The notes beneath the pieces are model-generated. The model was given only the letters and a program-made list of their open reading frames with translations. It had not been told where the DNA came from and ran no database searches. A DNA stretch of 55,808 nt from DATLSM01 sp049585815 (lineage in GTDB: Bacteria; Actinomycetota; Thermoleophilia; Solirubrobacterales; 70-9). The DNA lies in NCBI GenBank assembly GCA_049585815.1, contig JBAVAR010000120.1, forward strand, positions 1-55,808, written 5' to 3'. Made by a program: the position numbers and the translations under genes. Positions 33,310 through 41,045 of the stretch are shown piece after piece (the stretch's first letter is position 1; each line of letters opens with the position of its first letter).

Positions 33310-34197
33310 TCATGCGCGGGGATGGGTATCTGCGTAGGTGTCGCGCAGGCGGGCGGCGTCCACGCGCGTGTATATCTGGGTCGTGGAGATCGACGTGTGT
33401 CCGAGCAGCTCCTGGATGGTACGCAGATCGGCACCGCCCTCGAGGAGATGCGTGGCAAATGAGTGGCGCAAGGCGTGCGGGGAGACTCCGCCGGCGAGGG
33501 CCGCCTCGCGAGCGCGGAGGCCGAGGCGGCGGGTGACATCCGAGTTGGAAAGGCGGCGGCCGCTCTTGGAGAGAAAGAGGGCCGGCTCGCGCGGATCAGC
33601 GGCGAGCGCGTGCCGGCCGCGCTCGAGGTAGCGGCGCAGGGCATCGCGCGCCGGCTCTCCAACCGGCAACAACCGCAGCTTCGAGCCCTTGCCGAGCACC
33701 CGCAGCTGCTCCGTTTCGTGGTCCATCGCGTCGAGGTCGAGGTTGACGATCTCCTCGCAGCGAAGACCGCAGGAGTAGGCCAGCTCGAGCATCGCCCGGT
33801 CGCGCAACTCCAGCGGGTTTTGGGCCGGAATCCGCTCCAGCAGCGAGCGCATCTCCTCCTGCGTGAGCACCCGCGGCAGCTTCTGCGCCTTTTTGGGGCT
33901 GGAGACCAGATCGGCGGGATTCTGGGCAGCCCGCTCGGTGCGCACGAGGAAGTCAAAGAGGCCGCGGACGGCCGCCAGCTTGCGGGCCACCGTCGATGGG
34001 GCGGCCCCGGTGGAGGAGAGTCCGGCGCCGAAGCGGCGCACGTCGCGATGACGTATGTCGTCCAGTCCAAGGCCTCGCTCCCCGGCCCACCCGACGAACT
34101 GGTCGAGGTCGACCGCATACGCGCGCCGCGTCCGCTCGGCGAGACCGCGCGCTTGCAGCTCCCGGTCATACTCGGCGATCGCCATTTTCCAGCTCAT
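33310..34197 (-). CDS. xerD: Tyrosine recombinase XerD-like
   Basis: The 295-residue enzyme has the SAM-like N-terminal domain (AIAEYDRELQARGLAERTRRAY) and the catalytic domain with the full set: Arg in YSCGLRCEEIVNL, Lys in LGKGSKLR, HALRHSFATHLLEGG (His, Arg), LLGHTSISTTQIYTRVD (His, Tyr). The order and length fit XerC/XerD, which resolve chromosome dimers at dif. It is divergent from the cyclo-ligase gene and follows the sigma-factor direction. XerC cannot be fully excluded. Confidence 0.8.
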   Translation of the reverse strand: MSWKMAIAEYDRELQARGLAERTRRAYAVDLDQFVGWAGERGLGLDDIRHRDVRRFGAGLSSTGAAPSTVARKLAAVRGLFDFLVRTERAAQNPADLVSSPKKAQKLPRVLTQEEMRSLLERIPAQNPLELRDRAMLELAYSCGLRCEEIVNLDLDAMDHETEQLRVLGKGSKLRLLPVGEPARDALRRYLERGRHALAADPREPALFLSKSGRRLSNSDVTRRLGLRAREAALAGGVSPHALRHSFATHLLEGGADLRTIQELLGHTSISTTQIYTRVDAARLRDTYADTHPRA

Positions 34198-34224
34198 GGG
34201 GGGGGGTTCGCCGCCCGCGGCGGA

Positions 34225-34230
34225 TATCTT
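34225..34230 (+). promoter_or_regulatory. -10 element of a predicted leaderless promoter
   Basis: TATCTT followed by 6 nt and the GTG at 34237. No convincing -35 is seen. Confidence 0.4.
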
Positions 34231-34236
34231 TCGCCG

Positions 34237-34950
34237 GTGCGCTCCAAGGACGAAGTCCGCGAGGCGGTCTGGAAGGCGATGGAACGCGAGGGCGTGTCAC
34301 GCTTCCCCGGCGCCGAGGGGAGGATCCCCAATTTCGCCGGGGCGAAATTGGCGGCTGAGAAACTGGCCGGGCACAGGCTTTGGCGCCGAGCGCGAGTGAT
34401 CAAGGCCAACCCCGATTCGCCGCAGACCTATGCGCGGCGGATTGCACTGGAAGAGGGCAAGACGGTGATCATGGCGGTCCCCCGCCTGCGCGATGCCCAT
34501 CCCTTCCGCGTCCTCGATCCCAAGGAGCTCTCCAAGCAAGCCGTGAAGGAGGCGGCAACGATCAAGGGGGCGCTGCGTCACGGACGGGTGACCGCGCTTG
34601 ACGATCTGCCCGAGATCGATTTCCTCCTCTGCGGTTCGGTCGCGGTCAACCTCAGTGGGGCGCGGGTCGGCAAGGGCGGCGGCTACTCCGATCTTGAGTA
34701 CGGCCTGCTGATCGACGCCGGAAAGATCGACGGCCACACCACCGTGGCGACCACCGTCCACCCCACCCAGATTCTCCGCCGCCACCTGATGATGACCTCC
34801 CACGACCTGCCGGTCGACCTGATCGCCACCCCGCGCGCGGTGATCGAAGTGGAGAGTGAGTACGAGCGCCCGCGCGGGATTCTCTGGGACCATCTACAGC
34901 CCCCCCAGATCCGCGAGATACCGGTGCTGGAACGCATGGGGTATGCATAA
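34237..34950 (+). CDS. 5-formyltetrahydrofolate cyclo-ligase-like protein (MTHFS family)
   Basis: From GTG 34237 (237 residues). The N-terminal piece VREAVWKAMEREGVSRFPG and later LRHGRVTALDDLPEIDFLLCGSVAVN, VGKGGGYSDLEYGLL (the GxGxGYYD-like ATP/folate loop) and TTVHPTQIL match the longer MTHFS-domain proteins found in archaea and actinobacteria, rather than the short E. coli enzyme. The family converts 5-formyl-THF to methenyl-THF, but this branch has uncertain substrate. The frame is open far upstream, but that lies in antisense of xerD. Confidence 0.75.
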   Translation: MRSKDEVREAVWKAMEREGVSRFPGAEGRIPNFAGAKLAAEKLAGHRLWRRARVIKANPDSPQTYARRIALEEGKTVIMAVPRLRDAHPFRVLDPKELSKQAVKEAATIKGALRHGRVTALDDLPEIDFLLCGSVAVNLSGARVGKGGGYSDLEYGLLIDAGKIDGHTTVATTVHPTQILRRHLMMTSHDLPVDLIATPRAVIEVESEYERPRGILWDHLQPPQIREIPVLERMGYA

Positions 34951-35028
34951 TCTGCTCTCTGGAGCGGCTTGCGCCTCTTCAGATCTTGCCGTGCGCCGCT
35001 CAGGCGCCAGTCAGACCGCGAGTCCTGT

Positions 35029-35569
35029 TCATTTGACCGCTGCCGGGCAATGATCAGATAGGCGTCGAGGAGGGGCCACCTCGGCTTCCGAACCGGGCGT
35101 CAAATGCCCGTCACAATCGAGCGTGACCCCGGCACTGGAGTGGCCCATGTAGCTCTGCTGGGCCTTGGCGTTGGCGCCCGCAGCAATCATCAGTGAGGCG
35201 AAGGGGTGACGGCACTCGTGCATGATGATCTGACCGAGCAGGTTGGGCTCCCGGCCCGCATCTCCCGCGGCGGTTCGCGGTACTCCACGCCCTATCGGCC
35301 CTCTCCTGAAGGGCCTGACCGCCGAACCGCGCGGACCCATCGCGGCCAAGAGCGAGGACGTCGTCTCCTTTAGCCACCTGCAAGCGGTGATCCATGAGGA
35401 AATCTCGCTGGGTGGCCGTGAGAGGCGCGTTGCGTTGGCCTACCCTCGACTTCAACTCGATCTCGCCCTCATTCTCATCCCAGCCCTTCTCCACCCGGAT
35501 GGCCCCTGTCGCAAGGTCGATGCAGCGCCTGCGGAGCGGCTGCAGCTCGCCACGACTCAGACCGCCCAA
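35029..35569 (-). pseudogene. Frameshifted tyrosine recombinase (integrase)
   Basis: Two overlapping minus-strand frames together give one integrase. The first (from 35569) carries GLSRGELQPLRRRCIDLATG, EIELKSRVGQRNAPL (the beta-hairpin with catalytic Lys region). The second (to 35029) carries IIMHECRHPFASLMIAAGAN and YMGHSSAGVTLDCDGHL, the RHxFAS and GH motifs. The catalytic Tyr position reads Cys-Asp, and HxxR appears as HECRH. A frameshift near 35270-35300 plus lack of the N-terminal domain mean it is dead. It borders the arsenic genes, so it may have carried them. Confidence 0.75.
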
Positions 35570-35622
35570 AGCGCCCTCACTTCCTCCCTGTAGGGCGGAT
35601 TGAATTCAGCGGATGCTGGCAG

Positions 35623-36213
35623 TTAGCGCTGCGGCATAACTGTGATTTTTCCATGCAGTGCGGGGTCGAACGCGCTCATGAACGTCAAGGTGATCGGCAC
35701 AAAGCCCGCGCCCGCGGACATCACTTGAGAGAAGGAAGCGTTTGGCTGGGTGCCCGTGTACCAGGAGTCGCCCTTTGAGCGCTTGGTCCCTTCCGTACCC
35801 CACCCTTCCAAACCGGCTTCGACGGGATTCGTCTTGGCCTTGGTCCCATGAATGCCGTGCCAGCCAATGATCGCCTTGCAGATCTGACCCCTCTTCATGC
35901 AGCTTTCACGCTGTTTCTTGGTCTTCGGGATTTCGGAGGCTTCCACGAGCGTGAAGGTCTGCGGGCCGACCTTGCGCACGTTTGACTGGTTGACGATCTG
36001 CAGTTCTTCGCCTTCGGCCATCTTCTTGGGCCCAACGAAACGCAGAGAGTTCAGCGTGGCGCCCCTGATATAGATCGTTGGGATCGCCGAAGAAGCGGCT
36101 GCGCCACCTGAACCACTGGCTAATGCCGGAACCACCAGGGCGGCTCCGAGCACCAGGACGGCGACCATTCCGGCAATCCTTTGCGAACTTACGCTAGACC
36201 AGAACTTCTTCAA
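35623..36213 (-). CDS. Secreted cupredoxin-like protein of unknown function
   Basis: The TTG at 36213 is the best start because AAAGGAG lies 6 nt upstream; 196 residues result. A signal peptide (RIAGMVAVLVLGAALVVPALA) precedes a domain with IYIRGATLNSLRFVGPKKM, GEELQIVNQS, GPQTFTLV and a late SQVMSAGAGF then GKITVMPQ, a beta-rich, cupredoxin-like order. The copper ligands are not clear. Two Cys (ESCMKRGQICK) could form a disulfide. It is the last gene of the arsenic operon, 58 nt after the aquaglyceroporin. Confidence 0.6.
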   Translation of the reverse strand: MKKFWSSVSSQRIAGMVAVLVLGAALVVPALASGSGGAAASSAIPTIYIRGATLNSLRFVGPKKMAEGEELQIVNQSNVRKVGPQTFTLVEASEIPKTKKQRESCMKRGQICKAIIGWHGIHGTKAKTNPVEAGLEGWGTEGTKRSKGDSWYTGTQPNASFSQVMSAGAGFVPITLTFMSAFDPALHGKITVMPQR

Positions 36214-36271
36214 GGCAACTCCTTTCGCACCGCAGCTGACGGCGCATCTCGTTTGTGCGTCTCCACGCTCT

Positions 36272-37030
36272 TCAACCGGCCGTAGAAGTCTGTTGGAGGT
36301 CGGGCGATCGCCCTTTGGCCCCTTCCTCGTGAGGCAGCATGATCTCGGCCGCCTCTTCGGGCGTGATGTCCGGATAGAGGGCGCGGATGACTCCAATCGC
36401 CACCGCCCCGCCGATCAACTCCGCGACGATGAAGGGCAGCACCGAAGAGGGGGCGATACCGGCAAACGTGTTGGAGAACATCCGTCCAACGGCAATCGCT
36501 GGGTTAGCGAAACTGGTGGAGCTTGTAAAGAAGTAGGCGGCACCGATATAGGCGCCGACCGCCGCTGGTGCCAGCGAGCCCCGCCGGGTGCGCGCCAGGG
36601 AGAAGATCACCAGCATCAGGCCGAGCGTTGCGATCACCTCAGCCAGCAGATGCGCCGGTGTTGCACGATGCTTGGTCGAAATGCTGATCGCCGAAAGCGC
36701 GAACATCGCGTTTGCGGTGATCGCCCCCGCGATGCAGCCGCCCACCTGGGCGGGAATGTAGGCGAGGGCGTGGCGCCAACGCAGACCGCCGAAGCTCGCG
36801 TCAACCAGTGAGACAACCGGGTTGAAGTGAGCGCCCGAGACCGGGCCAAACATCAGGATAAAGGTGAATAATCCTGCCGCCGTCGCGGCCGCGTTCTCAA
36901 ATAGCTGAAGACCAACGTCGCCGGGGGAAAGCTGCGCCGCAGCTATTCCCGAGCCGATCACCGTCGCGGCGAGAAATGCGGAGCCAAGGAACTCGGCAAA
37001 GAGGCGCCGGGAAAGCGGGGCCGAGTTCAC
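36272..37030 (-). CDS. MIP-family aquaglyceroporin (AqpS-like, arsenic operon)
   Basis: A 252-residue channel with six membrane segments and two pore loops: GAHFNPVVSLVDA (NPV instead of NPA) and TSFANPAIAVGR (NPA-R). In arsenic operons of several bacteria such a channel (AqpS) lets arsenite leave the cell after arsenate reduction. Its ATG overlaps the truncated arsC stop by 4 nt. The NPV loop is common in this subgroup. Water or glycerol transport cannot be excluded. Confidence 0.82.
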   Translation of the reverse strand: MNSAPLSRRLFAEFLGSAFLAATVIGSGIAAAQLSPGDVGLQLFENAAATAAGLFTFILMFGPVSGAHFNPVVSLVDASFGGLRWRHALAYIPAQVGGCIAGAITANAMFALSAISISTKHRATPAHLLAEVIATLGLMLVIFSLARTRRGSLAPAAVGAYIGAAYFFTSSTSFANPAIAVGRMFSNTFAGIAPSSVLPFIVAELIGGAVAIGVIRALYPDITPEEAAEIMLPHEEGAKGRSPDLQQTSTAG

Positions 37031-37320
37031 TGGGCTTCCGCCAGCTCACAACAAGTCTCAGCGCGCAGGCACACTTGCGAGTCCGGCGCCGCGCGAGTGT
37101 CAGGAGGCGCCTGCGACCGCATCTCGAGGTTCAATTTCTTGGGGCGCCGATCTGGAAGTTCGACAAGGACCTCCCTCACCGCCTCGACCACAACCGGGGG
37201 GATCTGCCCGGAAGTTTCAATGCCCGCCGACTCAACGTGTAGGTCAGCGGGTGCGTCGCGCTTAATAAACGCCGCGGCCATCTGGGCGCGCCCCGCGTTT
37301 TGAGTACAGACGAACAACAC
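37027..37320 (-). CDS. Truncated low-molecular-weight phosphatase-type arsenate reductase
   Basis: The first ~65 residues are a clean thioredoxin-coupled ArsC: LFVCTQNAGRAQMA carries the CX5R P-loop, followed by ESAGIETSGQIPPVVVEAVREV and PKKLNLEM. The family is ~130-140 residues, but here the last ~30 (RSQAPPDTRAAP...) are unrelated and end at 97. The resolving cysteine region and the general-acid Asp that follow LNLEM are missing. Reductase activity is therefore doubtful. It overlaps the aquaporin gene by 4 nt, so the truncated ORF is still used as an operon member. Confidence 0.75.
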   Translation of the reverse strand: MLFVCTQNAGRAQMAAAFIKRDAPADLHVESAGIETSGQIPPVVVEAVREVLVELPDRRPKKLNLEMRSQAPPDTRAAPDSQVCLRAETCCELAEAQ

Positions 37321-37342
37321 ATATCTGATCTCTTCTTCGTGC

Positions 37343-38062
37343 TCACTTTCCGCTCAGCAGCTTTTCCCCAAACTCGGCCGGAAGGCCCGCCGAGATCAGT
37401 TCGCGGGAGGCGAAGTCGGCGTCATAGGCAAAGCGCTCGACCCGCGCTGACACACCTGCTTCGCATTCTTCAAGGACGGCGAAGGCCCCGCGCGGATTGC
37501 CGTCCTTGGGCTTCCCTACAGAGCCACAATTGACGAAGAGGACGCCGCCGTACTCATCAATCCAAGGCTTGTGGGTATGGCCGAAGACCAGCACGTCGCA
37601 ATCGGCTCCTGCCGCGATCCGCTCAAAGGTTCTCGCCGGCTTATCCTCGAAGAGATACTCGTTGACCTTGCGCGGTGAGCCGTGAACGAGGCGGACCCGG
37701 CTGCCTCCCAACTCGAAGCGAAGATCGAAGGGCAGCTCCCGCATGAAGTCCTTGGAACGCTGGTCGGTGTGCTCAAGGGTCCAATCGACGGAGAGCTGGC
37801 CGAGTTCGCGGTCGTGCTCGGTGATGTAGGCACATCCGCAGTCCTCTTCAGCGCGACCTATCGCATAGTCGTAGTTGCCGTAGATCGTCGGGATGGCGCG
37901 ATCCTCGATTGTGCGGCAGACCTCGTTGGGCCAGGGGCCATAGCCAACCAGGTCGCCACCGCAGTAAAGAGCATCGGGGCCAATCTCCTCGACGCGACTC
38001 AATGCCGCCTGAAGAGCCGGCAAGTTGGCGTGGATGTCGGTGATTACGGCGACCTCGCTCAT
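37343..38062 (-). CDS. Calcineurin-like metallophosphoesterase
   Basis: A 239-residue protein with the full metal set: TDIHANLPAL (DxH), YCGGDLVGYGP (GD), IYGNYD (GN), VRLVHGSPR (H), VFGHTHKPW (GHTH). It resembles the YfcE/DUF2063-type family that hydrolyses cyclic or phosphodiester substrates. It is the first gene of the leftward arsenic operon, reading away from arsR. Similar enzymes occur in other ars operons; the substrate there is not established. Confidence 0.85.
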   Translation of the reverse strand: MSEVAVITDIHANLPALQAALSRVEEIGPDALYCGGDLVGYGPWPNEVCRTIEDRAIPTIYGNYDYAIGRAEEDCGCAYITEHDRELGQLSVDWTLEHTDQRSKDFMRELPFDLRFELGGSRVRLVHGSPRKVNEYLFEDKPARTFERIAAGADCDVLVFGHTHKPWIDEYGGVLFVNCGSVGKPKDGNPRGAFAVLEECEAGVSARVERFAYDADFASRELISAGLPAEFGEKLLSGK

Positions 38063-38073
38063 CTCTCGATGCG

Positions 38074-38114
38074 ATCCTAAGCATTGACAAACGTGATTTC
38101 AATAGATATATCTA
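38074..38114. promoter_or_regulatory. Divergent ars promoters with palindromic operator
   Basis: Rightward: TTGACA (38084-38089), 17 bp, TATATC (38107-38112), then 7 nt to the arsR ATG. Leftward: TTGAAA (38102-38097), 17 bp, TAGGAT (38079-38074). A perfect 12-bp palindrome, TAGATATATCTA (38103-38114), covers the rightward -10 and abuts the leftward -35. It is the likely ArsR site. Confidence 0.7.
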
Positions 38115-38119
38115 AATAG

Positions 38120-38476
38120 ATGCCTGTCGATTTGGAGCTGGAGCCAAAGACCAAGCGCCCGGTCGGCGAGCCCTGCTGTGAGCCGGTCGTCTACCCCGAC
38201 GTCCAGCGAGAGGAAGCGCAGCGCATGGCGGCGATCGCCAAGGCACTCGGCGATCCGATCCGTCTGCAACTTGTCGACGTGCTGCAAAAGCACGCCGGCA
38301 AGGTCTGCGTCTGTGAGCTGGTTCCCCTCTTCGACCTCTCCCAGCCCACCGTCTCCCATCACCTCAAGGTTCTGCGCGAGGCCGGAATCGTCGGTTTCGA
38401 GCGCCCTGGTCTTTGGGCCTACTACTACGTGATCCCCGACGCGCTAAAGGAGTTCTCCACATGGCTGACCAAGTGA
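38120..38476 (+). CDS. arsR: ArsR-family arsenic-responsive repressor
   Basis: A 118-residue winged-helix repressor: IAKALGDPIRLQLVDVLQ, DLSQPTVSHHLKVLREAGIVGFERPGLWAYYYV. The motif VCVCELVP is the alpha-3 ELCVCDL-type metal site, supplying two cysteines for As(III). There is a further CC pair near residue 19. It precedes arsM, which it overlaps by 16 nt. The transcript is probably leaderless, and the repressor should bind the 12-bp palindrome at 38103. Confidence 0.88.
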   Translation: MPVDLELEPKTKRPVGEPCCEPVVYPDVQREEAQRMAAIAKALGDPIRLQLVDVLQKHAGKVCVCELVPLFDLSQPTVSHHLKVLREAGIVGFERPGLWAYYYVIPDALKEFSTWLTK

Positions 38477-39261
38477 GCGATGCAAATGAGATCCGCGAGG
38501 CCGTGCGTAGCCGCTATGCCGCGGCGGCGCGAAGCGTCGGAGATGAAAACGACCCCGGCAGCTCCTGTTGTGGACCCGGCGGCGCCACGCTCACCGACGA
38601 GGAGGCGAAGGTATTCGGGGCCTCCCTCTATGACGAGACCGCCCGCGGCGGGCTACCCGACACGGCGACGATGGCCTCTCTGGGCTGTGGCAACCCAACC
38701 GCGGTGGCAGAGCTAAACGCAGGTGAGACGGTGCTTGACCTTGGCTCCGGAGGTGGCATCGACGTTCTGCTCTCCGCCAGGCGCGTTGGCCCGACCGGCA
38801 AGGCCTATGGGCTCGATATGACCGATGAGATGCTGACCCTGGCCCGCGAGAACCAGCGCAAGGCAGGCGTGGAGAACGTCGAGTGGCTGCGAGGGGAGAT
38901 CGAGTCGATCCCGCTCCCCGCCGAGACGGTCGACGTGGTGATCTCCAATTGCGTCATCAATCTCTCAGGAGACAAGCCGAAGGTTCTGGCCGAAACAGCG
39001 AGGGTGCTGAAGCCAGGCGGTCGATTCGCCGTCTCCGACGTGATCGCCGACGAGGACATGGATGCCGCGACCCGCGCCGACATCGCCGAGTGGACGGGCT
39101 GCATCGCCGGAGCGCTGACACAGCCCGAGTTTGAGGCGGCCCTATCTGCGGCGGGCCTTGAGGACGTGGAGATCAGCGAGACCCACAGGGTCCACGATAA
39201 GGCCGCCTCGGCGATCATCAGGGCACGAAAGCCCGCTTTAAGCGGGTCAGCAGTCGCCTAA
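38461..39261 (+). CDS. arsM: Arsenite S-adenosylmethionine methyltransferase
   Basis: ATG 38461 is supported by AGGAG 8 nt upstream; it gives 266 residues and overlaps arsR. The SAM fold is clear: VLDLGSGGGIDVLLSARRVG, GLDMTDEMLTLARENQ, DVVISNCVINLSGDK. The three arsenic-binding cysteine regions of ArsM are present: GSSCCGPG near residue 36, SNCVINL, and WTGCIAGAL. It methylates As(III), giving volatile or less toxic products, although trivalent methylarsenite is toxic. Alternative GTG at 38473 is possible. Confidence 0.9.
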   Translation: MADQVSDANEIREAVRSRYAAAARSVGDENDPGSSCCGPGGATLTDEEAKVFGASLYDETARGGLPDTATMASLGCGNPTAVAELNAGETVLDLGSGGGIDVLLSARRVGPTGKAYGLDMTDEMLTLARENQRKAGVENVEWLRGEIESIPLPAETVDVVISNCVINLSGDKPKVLAETARVLKPGGRFAVSDVIADEDMDAATRADIAEWTGCIAGALTQPEFEAALSAAGLEDVEISETHRVHDKAASAIIRARKPALSGSAVA

Positions 39262-39296
39262 ATCGACTGGTCGATCCACGGCGATTCGCTCGGCGC

Positions 39297-40355
39297 TCAT
39301 AGGGCGCTCGGCAGGATGGCCGTTGCCCCCAGAGCGACAAGCATCGCGAATATTGCGAGCGGGGCTCCTCGGCGCGAGAACGCTACAAGTGACGGTTGTG
39401 CGTGTACCTGTTGCGCCGCCCGCCACCAGAGGAAGGCCGACAGCGACCCGCTCGCCGCAATGTTGGGGCCGACGTTTAGCCCCAGGAGCAGCGCCCTTGG
39501 GTGCGCGACCGGGTGTGCTGAGAGCAGGACAGAAGCAGGCAGGTTGTTGATCATCACCGACGCGAGCGCGCCGATCCCCGTGGTACCCCAAGATCCGGCG
39601 CCGTCGAGCAGTTGCGCCGGCCCACCCCAGGAGCGCGCAAGGATCCCCAAGGCGACGCAGACCAAGAACAGACTGATGAGCACCACAGGGCCGACCGCGC
39701 GCCAGATCTCCCGCCACCGCACTCGCCCCCGCCCCACCTCGATCGCGACCAGGGCCAATCCGACGGCGAGGACTGGTATCGCCGGATTGCGAAGCGTGAT
39801 TGTGAGGACCGCGGCAGCGAGAGCGCCGGGCAGCCCCAAGCCGAGCGCGTCCCAGCTCGCACGCCGCGGGTGTTGATTTTCTGCTGCTTGCAGTCGGCGG
39901 CGAAAGAGCACAAACAGCCCCAGCGCAGTGGCGAATGTTGCGGCGAGCGCAATCACGATCATGTGTGAGGCAAACGCACCGCCGGAGATCGGCTGATGGC
40001 CTAGGACGAGCAGGTTGGTGAGATTGGAGCCCAGCAGATAGAGCGAGGATGCGTTGGCCATGTAGACCGCGCCGTACAGAAACGCCTCCTCCTCGACGCC
40101 GCGTCTGCGAGCCGCATGAACCAGGACAGGGGTTAGGAACACCACAGCCGTGTCGAGGTTGAGCACAGCGGTCACGACTGCCACCAGCAGCAGGCAAGCG
40201 GTGAGCAGCACCACGGGAGGCCCTGCAAGGCCTTGCAAGAAACGTCCGGTCTGCTCGAACAGGCCGTCGCGATTGGCGACCAGGCCGATCAGCAGCAATC
40301 CGCTGACGAGGACGAACGGGGGCCACGCCTGTGCTGCGGCAGCGCTCAGATGCAT
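39297..40355 (-). CDS. ArsB/SLC13-type arsenite permease-like membrane protein
   Basis: From ATG 40355 (352 residues), dropping 47 N-terminal residues that lack membrane or family features. Ten or so hydrophobic segments carry the ArsB-family blocks VVTAVLNLDTAVVFLTPVLVHAARRRG and YMANASSLYLLGSNLTNLLVLG, and later MINNLPASVLLSAHP and LGLNVGPNIAASGSL. These match ArsB/CitM exporters. It is convergent with arsM, 35 nt away. Given its neighbours it probably exports arsenite. Confidence 0.8.
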   Translation of the reverse strand: MHLSAAAAQAWPPFVLVSGLLLIGLVANRDGLFEQTGRFLQGLAGPPVVLLTACLLLVAVVTAVLNLDTAVVFLTPVLVHAARRRGVEEEAFLYGAVYMANASSLYLLGSNLTNLLVLGHQPISGGAFASHMIVIALAATFATALGLFVLFRRRLQAAENQHPRRASWDALGLGLPGALAAAVLTITLRNPAIPVLAVGLALVAIEVGRGRVRWREIWRAVGPVVLISLFLVCVALGILARSWGGPAQLLDGAGSWGTTGIGALASVMINNLPASVLLSAHPVAHPRALLLGLNVGPNIAASGSLSAFLWWRAAQQVHAQPSLVAFSRRGAPLAIFAMLVALGATAILPSAL

Positions 40356-40496
40356 TCGCGAAAGCCTGCCATGGTTCCTCCGAGCGGCGGGGACATCCGG
40401 CGACACGCCGCGGCGCCTTGCATCATCAGCCGGGCGGTTATATGCATCCTGAGAGGCCTGGATTACGGGGTAGCTACCTCTTTTAACCAAAGACAA

Positions 40497-41045
40497 GAGG
40501 CGATCGACCCGACGCCGTTGCCGCGCAATGGGCTAATACGGACATTTCGAGCATTCCGGCATTCACCTCCTCGAAAGGGACAGTTCATGCGCCAGCCAGA
40601 CACGGAAAAGGCCGGTGATAACCGGGCTTTGCCGGCTAGGATTTGGCTCTAGAATGCGACGCCCGTCGATCACAGCGTCGATGCTCTCCGCAGACCTCGC
40701 GCCTAAATAGTCGAGCCCTTCCCTGGTTTTACGCTCCCTGCCCTTGATTCCGCCCTTCGCGCCACCGTCCCCACCTCCCGATCCCCAGCCCGACGCGCCG
40801 CAAGCAATCCTCAGATCGCGACAGCACTCGCCAAAAGAGACGCTCGCTCTCAACAGCCGCGCCGGCACCGATTGCCGGCTGGAATTAGCCCTCCCAATCC
40901 GCTGCTAGGGTGCCCTCGCGATGTCAGGGCTCCATCCCAGCGGGGCCGAAACCTGGGTTCAACCTGTCGACCAGCGTCTTGGCCTTGGCCCACCCCCCGG
41001 CGTCATCACAATCGCGAGTAGCAAAGATCGAGCCAAAGGCCCCTC
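40497..41045. other. Intergenic space with a promoter-like repeat
   Basis: About 550 nt. It holds the first copy of a 26-bp repeat (40634-40659), a CCGGT/ACCGG hairpin (40613-40626) and, on the minus strand near 40924-41030, a short protein-like frame (FATRDCDDAGGWAKAKTLVD) without a known family. No gene can be called. Confidence 0.4.
40634..40659 (+). repeat. Promoter-like 26-bp repeat, copy 1
   Basis: GGCTAGGATTTGGCTC followed by TAGAATGCGA matches 43351-43376 at 23 of 26 bases. It contains a TAGGAT hexamer and ends in ATGCGA, the start of an 18-codon ORF. Confidence 0.55.

Noticed and set aside
33463..34236. Long N-terminal extension of the cyclo-ligase-like gene
   Set aside because: It lies antisense to xerD and has no homology; a GTG with a -10 at proper spacing exists at 34237.
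39222..39250. CCCGCTT/AAGCGGG hairpin near the arsM end as a terminator
   Set aside because: It lies inside the arsM coding frame and has no T-run.
40563..40868. 101-residue minus-strand ORF
   Set aside because: Low-complexity Gly/Arg content, no start signal, overlaps the repeat at 40634.
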